64,000 nucleotides of DNA. It comes from Afipia sp. OHSU_II-C1. GTDB lineage: Bacteria; Pseudomonadota; Alphaproteobacteria; Rhizobiales; Xanthobacteraceae. Under the pieces are notes generated by a model that had not been told where the DNA came from, did not search any database, and saw only the letters and a list, made by a program, of their open reading frames with translations. The stretch spans positions 1-64,000 of the forward strand of contig NZ_APJI01000020.1 in NCBI RefSeq assembly GCF_000497575.1, written 5' to 3'. Shown piece by piece: positions 37,323 to 46,077 of the stretch. How positions within the stretch are numbered: position 1 is the first letter of the stretch; every line of letters starts with the position of its first letter. The translations under genes and the position numbers were made by a program.

Positions 37323-38734
37323 GGCTGGCCTCCCGCTTCCGAGAAACCCTTCAGCGCAGCCTTCAGATTGCTTTCGGCATCGATCAGGAAGTTCGCCGAC
37401 ACCACCACGGGTTCGCCGTCGTGGAGACCGTCCTTCACCTCGACGTAACCGTTGCCACGCTGACCGAGCTTCACCTCCCGCGGCTCGAAGCGGCCCTGCC
37501 CCTTGTCCACCAACACCGACTGCCGCGTACCAGTATCGAGCACCGCACTTTCCGGAATCGCCAGAACCGGTGCCGGATCGCCCGTATCGATCTCGGCGTC
37601 GACGTACATGTCAGGAAGCAAGGCGAGATCAAGGTTGGAAAGTTCGACCCTGATCCGTGCGGTACGGGTTTCGCGGTTCACCTGCGGATAAATGACGCCG
37701 ATCTTTCCGGAAAACGCACGCCCCGGAAAACTGCGTGCCCTCACGGTGACCGTTTGGCCTACGCGCACTGCACCGAGATCTCGTTCGGCCACATCCACCA
37801 GGGCCCACACCATGGAGACGTCGGCGACACGGAACAGGACATCCCCGGGCTGTGCCCGCATGCCCTCGATGGCGTTGCGTTCCAGCACGATGCCGTCACG
37901 TGGCGCGGACCATTCAATCGCAATCGGAACTGTGCGACTCTTTTCCATGGCGACGATCGCCGCGTCCGGAACGTCGAGATTCATCAAGCGTTGTCGCGAT
38001 CCGCGACCGTATGGCCCGTTACCGCCTGTGGCCGAAGAATTGATCGTTGAAATGTAGTCCGCGGCCGCCGAGGAAATCGCTGGGCTGTAAATTTCCATCA
38101 GCGGCTGCCCTTTCTTGACGGCAGATCCGGTGGTGACGTTGGAAACCTTCTGCACCCAGCTTTCCGCGCGCATTGAAATGACGGATATCCGCCGCTCATC
38201 GAGCTGAATCGTGCCGGGCGCCCGAACCAGCGTTCGGACCACGCGGGGCGCGGCGCGTTCGGATTGCACGCCCGTGCGTTGGATCTTGCCCGGCGACAGC
38301 TTGACCGAGCCGTCGCCGGTGTCCTCGCCCTCATAGACGGGGATGTAATCCATGCCCATCGAATCCTTCTTCGGCACTGGCGACGTGTCCGGAAGGCCCA
38401 TCGGGTTGCGGTAGTATTTGATCTTGCGCTCGATACCCTTGGTGTCGGCAACCTTGGTGCCGATCTCCTCGTGCACGGGATTATCAAAGCTGAGGTCCGC
38501 GCCGGACGGCACCGCGCGGTACGCCCGCCCATCCGCCGTTTTCTTCGGCGTCAACGAGTAGAACGGCTTGTCATCTGGATCCCGATAGTAAATCGGTGCC
38601 GCGGCGGACTCGGCCGCCGCCGACGTCGTGAAATGAACCAAGCCAACCCTGCGCACATGGTCGGCAATGAATGCGCCGCCGACCGCCGCAATTATTGCGC
38701 CGGCGGCAACACCTGTCAGGACAGCCCGGCTCAT
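37319..38734 (-). CDS. cusB: CusB-type periplasmic adaptor with heavy-metal-binding domains
   Basis: The 471-residue membrane fusion protein has an N-terminal anchor helix (SRAVLTGVAAGAIIAAVGG). Two tandem heavy-metal-binding segments follow: IYYRDPDDKPFYSLTPKK near residue 47 and IKYYRNPMGLPDTS ... DSMGMDYIPVYE near residue 105. Then come the barrel, lipoyl, hairpin and proximal domains. Met residues in the second segment match the Cu(I) capture site of CusB-like adaptors; the first copy lacks them and may be degenerate. The gene overlaps the neighbours on both sides by four bases (FixH-like upstream, cusA downstream), so translation is coupled. Confidence 0.9.
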   Translation of the reverse strand: MSRAVLTGVAAGAIIAAVGGAFIADHVRRVGLVHFTTSAAAESAAAPIYYRDPDDKPFYSLTPKKTADGRAYRAVPSGADLSFDNPVHEEIGTKVADTKGIERKIKYYRNPMGLPDTSPVPKKDSMGMDYIPVYEGEDTGDGSVKLSPGKIQRTGVQSERAAPRVVRTLVRAPGTIQLDERRISVISMRAESWVQKVSNVTTGSAVKKGQPLMEIYSPAISSAAADYISTINSSATGGNGPYGRGSRQRLMNLDVPDAAIVAMEKSRTVPIAIEWSAPRDGIVLERNAIEGMRAQPGDVLFRVADVSMVWALVDVAERDLGAVRVGQTVTVRARSFPGRAFSGKIGVIYPQVNRETRTARIRVELSNLDLALLPDMYVDAEIDTGDPAPVLAIPESAVLDTGTRQSVLVDKGQGRFEPREVKLGQRGNGYVEVKDGLHDGEPVVVSANFLIDAESNLKAALKGFSEAGGQP

Positions 38735-39141
38735 TTCTGCGCCGTGATGACGAGCTTGTTTTCGACAGTGCCGGTCTCGCCCTGCACCTTGGCGCCGAGC
38801 GACAATTGCCAACGGCCCGCCATGCCGAACGTCGCCTTGAACTTGTAGATGCCAGGCTCGCTTCCCGGCATCGGCGTGATCTTCGTCGCCATCTCCTGCA
38901 TACCGTCTGGCGCCATATCGAGACGGATCGCGAAGATCACCGCGTCGGGGACCGGCTTTCCGGTCTTGTTATTGATCAACTTGACGGCGATGACCTTGTC
39001 AGGCCCAGCCTGGACGGCCTGATCGATCAGTTCAAACTTGTAGTCCTTAATGTCCGCAAAGGCTGCGGTGCTGGCAGCACCGATTACGGCCATAGCGATC
39101 AACGCACCCTGAAGGGTGCGCGTATAACCTGACATACTCAT
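38731..39141 (-). CDS. FixH/YtkA-like exported protein
   Basis: The 136-residue protein has a signal peptide (cut near TAAFA) and an immunoglobulin-like fold with the YtkA/FixH patterns KVIAVKLINNKTGKPVPDAV and GIYKFKATFGMAGRWQL. FixH-like proteins are linked to copper delivery or cation pumps, though their exact job is unclear. It overlaps the cusB start by four bases, so it is likely a CusBA accessory, perhaps a periplasmic chaperone. The start has GAGG eight bases upstream. Confidence 0.78.
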   Translation of the reverse strand: MSMSGYTRTLQGALIAMAVIGAASTAAFADIKDYKFELIDQAVQAGPDKVIAVKLINNKTGKPVPDAVIFAIRLDMAPDGMQEMATKITPMPGSEPGIYKFKATFGMAGRWQLSLGAKVQGETGTVENKLVITAQK

Positions 39142-39236
39142 GTGTAAATCCTCGAACTTCGTTGGTCTGCCGTATGACGGCGCGCATCATCCGCGCAGGT
39201 TCGACCGCGCGGTATCGAACGGCGCTGATACGCCGA

Positions 39237-39590
39237 TCAGACCAGGGTTCGAGGAGGATGGTCGGGCGGTGGACGATCGAGCCCGTCGCTCATGAGATCA
39301 TCATGGAGCGCGATTTGGTGATGCCGAGCTACACGCACGACAATCGCCTCGACAGCGGGATGCGACGCCAAATTCTTCACTGCGCAAATCGCAAGCAGCG
39401 GGCAATCCTTGCAGTCATTCTTCTTTTGCGTGTCCGGACAACACGGCATGTCGCCAGCCATCGACGCCATGTCGGACATCGCGACGTTGGACGGCCCTAT
39501 CTCGGCGGCTGGCGATACCAGCGGCGCTGCGACGAGCCCTACGATCGCGACGACCGCAAGCACTCGACCTATGAGATGGCGAATATCCAT
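39237..39590 (-). CDS. Small exported Met/Cys-rich protein in the copper cluster
   Basis: The 117-residue product starts with MDIRHLIGRVLAVVAIVGLV, a signal peptide or anchor. A Met-rich piece (AMSDMASMAGDM) is followed at once by a Cys series (PCCPDTQKKNDCKDCPLLAIC) with spacing CC-x7-C-x2-C-x5-C. Both could bind Cu(I). Similar short proteins occur next to copper genes in Bradyrhizobiaceae; I know no named family. The C-terminal third is basic and polar. Gaps of about 100 bases on both sides are larger than elsewhere in the cluster. Confidence 0.6.
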   Translation of the reverse strand: MDIRHLIGRVLAVVAIVGLVAAPLVSPAAEIGPSNVAMSDMASMAGDMPCCPDTQKKNDCKDCPLLAICAVKNLASHPAVEAIVVRVARHHQIALHDDLMSDGLDRPPPDHPPRTLV

Positions 39591-39706
39591 ACTCTACCCT
39601 GACACGACCTCGGGAACCGGAAAAGTGGGAATCCTTCACATATTCGGCAACGACGGATCACTATGCCAAATGCAGAAGCCGAACTGGTTAATGAAATCGA
39701 TCTGCT

Positions 39707-40213
39707 TTAGCCGACCGACCGCGTCCCCTCAAACTCCATGTAGGTACGTCGACCATCCGACCCGAACAGAACGACCGCGTATCGTTCGTGTGCTCCCCCC
39801 TCCATGCCGGGCGACCCCATTGGCATTCCCGGCACGGCCACGCCCGTCGCAACGGGACGCTCCCTCAACAAGCGCTGAATGGCCGCCACCGGAACATGTC
39901 CCTCGATGACGTAGCCGCCCGCTTCTGCCGTATGGCATGCGGCCAGATCGGTCGGGACTCCCAAGCGCTTTCGGATGTTCTGAAGGTTTCTCTCTTCCTG
40001 AACTGTGACGTTAAATCTTGCCACTTCCAGATGGCGCACCCACCCCGAGCAGCAACCGCAACTCGGATCCTTGTGAACACGGATGATGGTGCTCTCTACA
40101 GCCTCGGAAACCGTCGGAGCAATCAATGCCGCCGCGACAATTCCCAGTGCGCTCCGCCGCGATACGTTACCTGTGTTCACCTTGAGCCTCCTTCCAAGCG
40201 GATCATCCTTCAC
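39707..40213 (-). CDS. DUF411 metal-binding protein
   Basis: The 168-residue exported protein has a twin-arginine-like signal (SRRSALGIVAAALIAP) and the DUF411 signature KDPSCGCCSGW near residue 49, with the CGCC pair as a likely metal site. TAEAGGYVIEGHVP follows near residue 96. DUF411 proteins are small periplasmic copper/silver-associated factors of uncertain role. A Gly/Met-rich loop (PGMPMGSPGMEGG) near 127 may add Cu(I) sites. It sits 15 bases downstream of copD on the same strand. Confidence 0.85.
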   Translation of the reverse strand: MKDDPLGRRLKVNTGNVSRRSALGIVAAALIAPTVSEAVESTIIRVHKDPSCGCCSGWVRHLEVARFNVTVQEERNLQNIRKRLGVPTDLAACHTAEAGGYVIEGHVPVAAIQRLLRERPVATGVAVPGMPMGSPGMEGGAHERYAVVLFGSDGRRTYMEFEGTRSVG

Positions 40214-40228
40214 GTAATTCCATTGTCA

Positions 40229-41164
40229 CTACCCGACGGCCGGCTGCATCGTACCGAGGATGCTGACCGCCAGGAGAACCATCCATCCCAAGACCTGCTC
40301 TCCGAGCACATGGTTGCGCAGCTTTGCGGACGACCTCGTCAATCCCTCAGCCGCATCCGTTCGAATCCTGCCCATCGATGGAACGAGCCAGAACCGATTC
40401 GCGACCGCGAGCGCGAGCATTCCACCGAACAGTGCAAGCTTCCCGAGAAGGATTTGGCCGTACGGCGTGTCCAGCAACCCGGACGGCGATCCGACCAGAA
40501 ACCAGCCGTTGACGAGGCCCGACCCGATCAACGCAGCAACCGCAAGATATCCCATGCCGGAGAACCGGATCAGAATTCGGTCCATGTCCTTCGGTCCGAC
40601 GTTAAGATCCGTTCCGAGATAGCGATGCAGGATCAACGCCAATGGAATAAGGCCGCCGAGCCAGGCTCCGGCAGCGAGAAGGTGTATGGCATCGGCAACA
40701 ATGTGCACGACGCCAGCCCAGCCGTCCTCAATCTGAGCGTGACCCGTCCCGGCCAACGACGCCAAAAGGATTGCGGCCAGGAGCGGCATCATCCAGTTCT
40801 GGTGATGCGCCGCCACCTTCGAACGAAGGCCCCATGCCGCCACGCCAACCGTGAGTGTCGCAAGGAGCATGCGCGACGTCCAAACGGCACCGAAACCCGT
40901 GTCATGGAGGACCGCCCATACTGTCCCTGCATCGACGAGATCGGCCATGCTGCCGCTCATATTCGCGGCCGCAAACGCAAACCAGCCTAGGCCGCTGAAC
41001 AGCGTCGCAACGGCGGTCCACAAAAGCCACCGTTGCCGCCAACGACCCAAGACGTCCGGTTCGGCTCCCGCATATGCATAGAGTGGAAACCACGACAGAC
41101 CCGCGAGGGCCGTTGTCGCCAGATAGTGCAGGAACCGCGCGATGATAAGTCCGACCTCGATCAT
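40229..41164 (-). CDS. copD: CopD family copper-import membrane protein
   Basis: The 311-residue integral membrane protein has about eight helices. His and Met residues sit within helices (IARFLHYLATTAL, HIVADAIHLLAAGAWLGG, NRFWLVPSM), matching the CopD domain that receives copper from CopC and moves it into the cytoplasm. The start ATG overlaps the copC stop (TGATGA), which shows coupling. A C-terminal HVLGEQVLGWMVLLAV helix is typical. Import in a resistance cluster is common and may serve to supply the export pump or sensor. Confidence 0.9.
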   Translation of the reverse strand: MIEVGLIIARFLHYLATTALAGLSWFPLYAYAGAEPDVLGRWRQRWLLWTAVATLFSGLGWFAFAAANMSGSMADLVDAGTVWAVLHDTGFGAVWTSRMLLATLTVGVAAWGLRSKVAAHHQNWMMPLLAAILLASLAGTGHAQIEDGWAGVVHIVADAIHLLAAGAWLGGLIPLALILHRYLGTDLNVGPKDMDRILIRFSGMGYLAVAALIGSGLVNGWFLVGSPSGLLDTPYGQILLGKLALFGGMLALAVANRFWLVPSMGRIRTDAAEGLTRSSAKLRNHVLGEQVLGWMVLLAVSILGTMQPAVG

Positions 41165-41529
41165 CAGCGGGTTACGCTGAATGAATAGGAGCCCTTGACG
41201 CGATGGGTGTCGTCCGAGACGGCGTGCCAATCGACCTTGTACTCACCGGGAGACAATTCCTCCTTCACTGGAACGACCAATCGCTTCTTGTCGGCCGGAT
41301 CAACGGAAGACTTTCCGATGGCGACCGCCCGGCCCACCTTGTCTTTGATTTCGATCCCGGAGAATTTCGGTATCACCACTTCATTGAAGGTGATCCTGAT
41401 CTGCTTGGGCGACGACGTCGTCGCGCCAGCGGCAGGATCTGACGTCTCGAGTTGCGGGTGAGCAAGAGCAACCCCGCCTGAAAGAATTGCTGTGATCAAT
41501 GCAAGGCTCGTTGAGATCTTCGACATCAT
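41164..41529 (-). CDS. copC: CopC periplasmic copper-binding protein
   Basis: The 121-residue protein has a signal peptide ending at ALA, so the mature chain begins HPQLETSDP. The N-terminal His plus the C-terminal DDTHRVKG (Asp and His) are the Cu(II) site of CopC. The central region lacks the Met-rich Cu(I) loop seen in the Pseudomonas CopC, so this is a Cu(II)-only type. GGAAG precedes two tandem ATGs (41529, 41526); an in-frame upstream extension overlapping the oxidase gene is rejected. It hands copper to CopD, whose gene overlaps. Confidence 0.92.
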   Translation of the reverse strand: MMSKISTSLALITAILSGGVALAHPQLETSDPAAGATTSSPKQIRITFNEVVIPKFSGIEIKDKVGRAVAIGKSSVDPADKKRLVVPVKEELSPGEYKVDWHAVSDDTHRVKGSYSFSVTR

Positions 41530-41558
41530 GTCTTCCTGTGTGGCTGTAAGACGGAGAT

Positions 41559-43412
41559 TCATTTCACGTCGAGAACGAGCATCAGGCCTCCGCCGTCCTG
41601 CTGCTCGACATTGTTGTTCGCGGTGTGATGCGGGATGTGACAATGCACGAGCCATTTGCCCGGCTTGCGGGCGGTCCATATGACGTCATAGCGTTGGCCT
41701 GGGCCGACGTTGACGGTGTCCGCCTGATAACGCGCGCTTTCGTTCAACGTCACGCCATCGACCGCGACGACCTCGAACGGGCCGCCGTGGACATGCATGG
41801 GATGAATGAAGTTATTGTTGGTGCCGATGAACCGCAGCTTGATGGTTTGCCCGACCTTCATTGCAATCGTGTCGGTCGAAGGATAGGCCTTGCCGTTAAT
41901 GGTGAAGTAGTTCGGCATCGCTCCTTCCATCGACATGGCGGGATAGGTCAGCCATTCGCGTTTCAGCCATTCCTGCAACTGGATCGTGTAATCCAGATCG
42001 GCTTTCACTTCGGTCAATGGATCCTTGGGCGCAATCAGCAATGCGCCGTAGAGCCCGAGCGCCTGCTGCCGGTCCGGGTGGTCGTGGCTGTGGTAAAAAT
42101 ACGTACCGCTTTGCCCGACCGTGAATTCGTAGGTGTAGGAACCGCCTGGAGGCACCGGATCCTGGGTGATCTTCGCCGGGCCATCCATTTTGTTCGGCAC
42201 TATCAGGCCGTGCCAATGCACGGTCGTGGATTCCGGGAGATTGTTGTGAAAGTTGAAGCGGACGTGATCGCCCTCGGTCATCTGTAACCGGGGCCCCGGC
42301 ACCTGATGATTGTAGGCGTAAGCATCGACGGCTTCGTCGGGAAGAATGTTCCAGCGAATGACGGACGCTTCCAAGTCAAACACTTTGACGCCGTTCTCGA
42401 TCCGCGGTTGCAGCACCTGGTCGCCCTTTGCGTCGGGCGGAGCAATATAGGTAACCTGTCGCGGCTTCACAGCGGCCATGTCCTTCATGGCCTCACCGGG
42501 AAGATCGAACGTGTTGATCATACCCGGCGGCATGATGGAGGCATCGACGTCGCGGGCGCTGAGACTGAGGTTCACGGAAAAGCCGGGAATGACCATTCCG
42601 GATATCAGGAGAAACCCCGTCACGCCGGCGAGCGCCACCAACTGCGGGGTGGTTGCGTCGCCTCCCATCTGATGGTCGCTGCCGTGGGCCATCTTCTCCA
42701 TGGCCGGCTTGTTTGTGTGGTCATCGTGGGCTTTTGCGTCATCATTGGACCGAACGGTCATCAGGCCGTGTTTGACCTTCTTCTTCACCATCCAGACGTT
42801 GAACGGGTACGCCGTCGTAAACCCAACCATGACACCGAGCGACATCACGCCCCAGAAAACCAATTCCAGCGGATCCATGGCGCGCATATCGCGGCCCATC
42901 ATCAACAAGCTCATCGTTGGCGCCATTCCCGCCATCATGGCATTCATGCTGATGAATTCGGGCATGAAGCTCTTGCGCACGTTTTCCCAGTAGGTGCCGC
43001 CCATCATCTTTTTCATGAAGAGCGACTGGAAGATGAAAAGCCCGAACGAAAACCCGGCGATATATTCGACGATCAGGTCGATCCACATCGGCAGTCCGAG
43101 CGATGCCGTCACGACCGCCGCTAGAATAATCCCGGTGGCGTCGCCAGCGACACAGTGGATAGTGCTTCCGATCCCTTGTTTCCAAAGCGGCGCTGTGAAC
43201 CGTTCGTGCTCACCGGGGCGCGGCTCCTTATCTGCCAGTACGTAGAGCAGCAGACCGAATGGCCCCATATAGAGCGTGACTAGAATGAAGCCCCACTTCA
43301 TCACTACCGGTTCAGGGTTGCCATTGAATTGATCGAACGCAACGTACGCCGTGGAGGCGGCCGCGAGAACGAACCAGGCAATCAAGAAGTAGTCATATGG
43401 AAGGGCAATCAT
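41559..43412 (-). CDS. DUF4396 membrane domain fused to a multicopper oxidase
   Basis: This is one 617-residue chain. Residues about 1-220 form a multi-helix DUF4396 domain (WKQGIGSTIHCVAGDATGI, EYIAGFSFGLFIFQS, MKKMMGG), then a His/Met linker (HDDHTNKPAMEKMAHGSDH), another helix, and from about residue 300 a multicopper oxidase. The oxidase has copper motifs TVHWHG, YFYHSHDH, HPMHVHGGPF and VHCHIPHH. In the T1 site the residue ten places after the Cys is Asn rather than Met, which would raise the redox potential. It probably oxidises Cu(I) on the periplasmic face. The start is preceded by GAGG. It sits between opgC and copC. Confidence 0.88.
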   Translation of the reverse strand: MIALPYDYFLIAWFVLAAASTAYVAFDQFNGNPEPVVMKWGFILVTLYMGPFGLLLYVLADKEPRPGEHERFTAPLWKQGIGSTIHCVAGDATGIILAAVVTASLGLPMWIDLIVEYIAGFSFGLFIFQSLFMKKMMGGTYWENVRKSFMPEFISMNAMMAGMAPTMSLLMMGRDMRAMDPLELVFWGVMSLGVMVGFTTAYPFNVWMVKKKVKHGLMTVRSNDDAKAHDDHTNKPAMEKMAHGSDHQMGGDATTPQLVALAGVTGFLLISGMVIPGFSVNLSLSARDVDASIMPPGMINTFDLPGEAMKDMAAVKPRQVTYIAPPDAKGDQVLQPRIENGVKVFDLEASVIRWNILPDEAVDAYAYNHQVPGPRLQMTEGDHVRFNFHNNLPESTTVHWHGLIVPNKMDGPAKITQDPVPPGGSYTYEFTVGQSGTYFYHSHDHPDRQQALGLYGALLIAPKDPLTEVKADLDYTIQLQEWLKREWLTYPAMSMEGAMPNYFTINGKAYPSTDTIAMKVGQTIKLRFIGTNNNFIHPMHVHGGPFEVVAVDGVTLNESARYQADTVNVGPGQRYDVIWTARKPGKWLVHCHIPHHTANNNVEQQDGGGLMLVLDVK

Positions 43413-43562
43413 GGAGACCTCGCTCAAACCCAATCGCTGAACATGCGGACCATCGACCACAGGCGTGTTTCCGGTTGTCTTTTTGACGCCCGAGCTGCCT
43501 CATCGTTCTTTCCGAAGAAGGCCGCCCACGTCGCAAACCGTGATGACCGGTGGGTGCATCAT

Positions 43563-44789
43563 TCATTCTCCCTTTTTCGGCTGATTGCCGCGCGTGACCG
43601 GCGCCTTGGGGGAACGCACGTCAAGAGTTCGGGACCACGTCCGATAGAGCGCGACGGTCGTCATCAGCAGAAGTCCGCCAACACTCACCCCGATTTGGGT
43701 AAGCAGACGGTCCGAATACATCTCCAGAATGAAATGCCCGACGAACGACAGGAAAATTCCTATGCAGAACACCTCCAGCGACCTCTGACCGCATACGATG
43801 ATCGGACGCGCCAGCCTCGAACGAAGGCCGTTCCAGTCTCGCGGAACGACACGAACCACGATCACCGCAAGCGCCAGAAAATGAAGGATCCTGTAGGGAG
43901 CAAGATTGGTTTTCTCACTAAGGACATCGAACACGGGCGACAGCGACGTCGATAGACCGAGGCGAGCGCCGACCGTAACGACGAATGCGAAAACCACGAA
44001 TGCCACGCTCGCAATCAGGACAATTCGGGACCGAGCCAACGCCTGCGCCCGCGCGGCACCGCCCAATGCCGCCCAAGCGCCCATCGTGAACAGAAGCTGC
44101 CATGTAAACGGATTGAAGTACCAGCCGCCGGAAGGATGCGCAGGGAAATTCCAGCCGAAATGGCGCGCCAGCAAATAGACCGCGGTTGCAGCAGTCAGCG
44201 CCGCGTCCGGGGCCCGCATCATCAGCATCAGCAACGGGGCAAAGCCCGCCATCAGCACGATGTACAAAGGTAGGACGTCTAGATTGAGCGGCTTGAACTT
44301 GAGAAGGAGGCCGTGTGTGAGAGTCGCTACCGGCTGCTGGATCAGTCCGGCCACGTTGAATTCGTCAAGCAGGTGGGAATGTCCGTAGCTTTGCGCCACA
44401 TACCCGATGGCCGCGGCGTAGAACACGAACAACAGAACATGCGCCACATAGAGTTGCCACACGCGGCGGATCAGCAAGGCCATCCCCGCGAGGTATCCCT
44501 GCGCGGCCATCCTGCGTGCATAGATGAAGGCGGCGGTGTAACCGGAAATGAACACGAAGACGTCCGCGGCGTCGCTGAAGCCGTAGTTTCTCGTGGTCGC
44601 CCAGGCAACCGCGTTATTCGGAATGTGGTCCAGGAAGATCGCCCAATTCGCCAGTCCGCGGAACAGATCCAGCCGCAGGTCGCGCCCCAAGGATGATGAT
44701 CTGCGTTCCCCAGCGATCGGCTTTTCCGCCCGAACGGATGCGCTTTGCGAGCGCCGCGCCGGACCCCGATCCTGTCTAGGCAGACTCAT
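43563..44789 (-). CDS. opgC: OpgC-type acyltransferase (glucan/envelope modification)
   Basis: The 408-residue protein has about ten helices and begins with the conserved RDLRLDLFRGLANWAIFLDHIP motif of OpgC proteins, which succinylate periplasmic glucans. YGFSDAADVFVFISGYTAAF and NPFTWQLLFTMGAW are also family marks. It has GGAAGG before the ATG. It is encoded inside the copper cluster, two bases after an 80-codon frame that overlaps fkbM. The opgGH genes are at 18.6-22.3 kb. Anionic succinyl groups on glucans could bind cations, so a role in metal tolerance is possible but unproven. Confidence 0.88.
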   Translation of the reverse strand: MSLPRQDRGPARRSQSASVRAEKPIAGERRSSSLGRDLRLDLFRGLANWAIFLDHIPNNAVAWATTRNYGFSDAADVFVFISGYTAAFIYARRMAAQGYLAGMALLIRRVWQLYVAHVLLFVFYAAAIGYVAQSYGHSHLLDEFNVAGLIQQPVATLTHGLLLKFKPLNLDVLPLYIVLMAGFAPLLMLMMRAPDAALTAATAVYLLARHFGWNFPAHPSGGWYFNPFTWQLLFTMGAWAALGGAARAQALARSRIVLIASVAFVVFAFVVTVGARLGLSTSLSPVFDVLSEKTNLAPYRILHFLALAVIVVRVVPRDWNGLRSRLARPIIVCGQRSLEVFCIGIFLSFVGHFILEMYSDRLLTQIGVSVGGLLLMTTVALYRTWSRTLDVRSPKAPVTRGNQPKKGE

Positions 44790-44791
44790 CG

Positions 44792-45034
44792 TCATCCTTC
44801 CAGTCTTCCAATGTTCCCTGCTGACTCGGCCGCTCGCCTTGGGGCGAGCCTTCCGGAACGGGCTGTCCAATCAGTCATTGCAAGTTCAATCTGAAAAGGA
44901 GGCTTCCGCCGACATGAGGAAGTTCGGGATGCCACGGTATCATGGCCCGGCGGACGCTCCGCTCCATGGCCTTCGGCGGTGCCTCCGCCGAGCGAACCTG
45001 CATTCGGATCGCGCCGCATGTCGCCCTCGGTCAT
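44792..45034 (-). CDS. Hypothetical 80-residue protein between fkbM and opgC
   Basis: The ATG overlaps the fkbM stop (ATGA) and the stop lies two bases before the opgC ATG, so the frame fits exactly between two real genes and is likely translated. The protein (MTEGDMRRDPNAGS) is hydrophilic, rich in Gly, Arg and Ala, with a CRRKPPF segment. It lacks signal peptide, helix or known motif. No separate ribosome binding site was seen. It could be a spacer frame without function. Confidence 0.4.
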   Translation of the reverse strand: MTEGDMRRDPNAGSLGGGTAEGHGAERPPGHDTVASRTSSCRRKPPFQIELAMTDWTARSGRLAPRRAAESAGNIGRLEG

Positions 45035-46008
45035 CGGCGAATCCATTGCGCAGACTGCAATCGGTCTTCCCAAACCGGGCTTCGCGTGGCGAACACGTTG
45101 TAGCCGACCCAACGATATCGCTTCACGCGATCCAGCACCGCCGGACCTTCGACGCGAACGAAACGACAATCGGCGGGGTCGAAGATGTAGAGCCTCAACG
45201 CGGCCTCATTCATCAAATGATACGAAACACCGTGCGCCCGATCCGAGCCGCGATCCTCGCAGATCAAAAGCGAATCTCCGGACAACAAGTTCTTTGCGCC
45301 TTCGATTGCTTCGATCTCAACCCCTTTGACATCCAGCTTGATGACCGTCGGCGCCTGTGCATCGAGGACGCTGCCGAGTAGGCCGTCGAGCGAGACGCGT
45401 CTCACCGCTCCGTGATCGTCCTCCTTCGCCGCATACGTCGAAAATGCCTCGTGTCGTCGTCCCGCGACACGCACGAATCCGCCTGTGCTGCCGCCGATGG
45501 CCGCGTTCACGCAGCGATACCGGTTACCATTCAATCCGGCGTTCAATGCGAGCCGCGCGGCGTTATCGGGTGAGGCTTCGATCGCCAGGACGGTCTGGCG
45601 GCCGAACGGTTCGCTCGATGCGAGGACCGACCAGTAGCCGAAATTGGCCCCGCAATCGACGAAGGTGTACCTGATGTCGGCGACGCTCTTCAGAAACGCC
45701 TCGATCTCTTCTTCGTAGTCGTACCGACCGTTGAGGATTCGGCTCCAGTATCGATCACAAAACGGAATCGCAAATCTTGCATCTGCATTCAATCCAACGA
45801 CGATGTCGCGTTGCGCGACGGCGCAGGAAACCACGTCGCACCCCCATCCGTAACCGCGGTGACCGACGGGCCGCGTAACGACGGAGCCGACCTGCAGTGC
45901 GCACACCGCCATTTGGTCGACCAGGCTTGCCCCACTTAGGCTGCCGCTCTGACGGTCGTAGAAAAACTCTGCATTGACCCCATCGTTACGACGCAACGAT
46001 CCCTCCAT
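45031..46008 (-). CDS. FkbM-family methyltransferase
   Basis: The 325-residue protein has the FkbM SAM-binding fold: YTFVDCGANFGYWSVL (motif I), TVLAIEASPDNAARLALNAGL (motif II), VSLDGLL and VIKLDVKGVEIEAIEGA (acceptor and metal region). The first about 85 residues are an extra N-terminal region (GHRGYGWGCDVVSC) of unknown role. FkbM enzymes methylate sugar or other hydroxyl groups, often on surface polysaccharides. It starts with GGAG seven bases upstream. The place in the copper cluster, between cusF and opgC, suggests modification of an envelope glycan, perhaps the glucan acted on by OpgC. Confidence 0.82.
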   Translation of the reverse strand: MEGSLRRNDGVNAEFFYDRQSGSLSGASLVDQMAVCALQVGSVVTRPVGHRGYGWGCDVVSCAVAQRDIVVGLNADARFAIPFCDRYWSRILNGRYDYEEEIEAFLKSVADIRYTFVDCGANFGYWSVLASSEPFGRQTVLAIEASPDNAARLALNAGLNGNRYRCVNAAIGGSTGGFVRVAGRRHEAFSTYAAKEDDHGAVRRVSLDGLLGSVLDAQAPTVIKLDVKGVEIEAIEGAKNLLSGDSLLICEDRGSDRAHGVSYHLMNEAALRLYIFDPADCRFVRVEGPAVLDRVKRYRWVGYNVFATRSPVWEDRLQSAQWIRR

Positions 46009-46077
46009 CCTAAAACTCCTACTCCGCCGCATCCGACGCCGCCGAACCTGAGGCCGACGGCGTCGGAAAGCCGGGTG

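Noticed and set aside
44593-45381. Rightward open frame across the opgC-fkbM junction
   Set aside because: It is antisense to both genes and lacks any recognised pattern.
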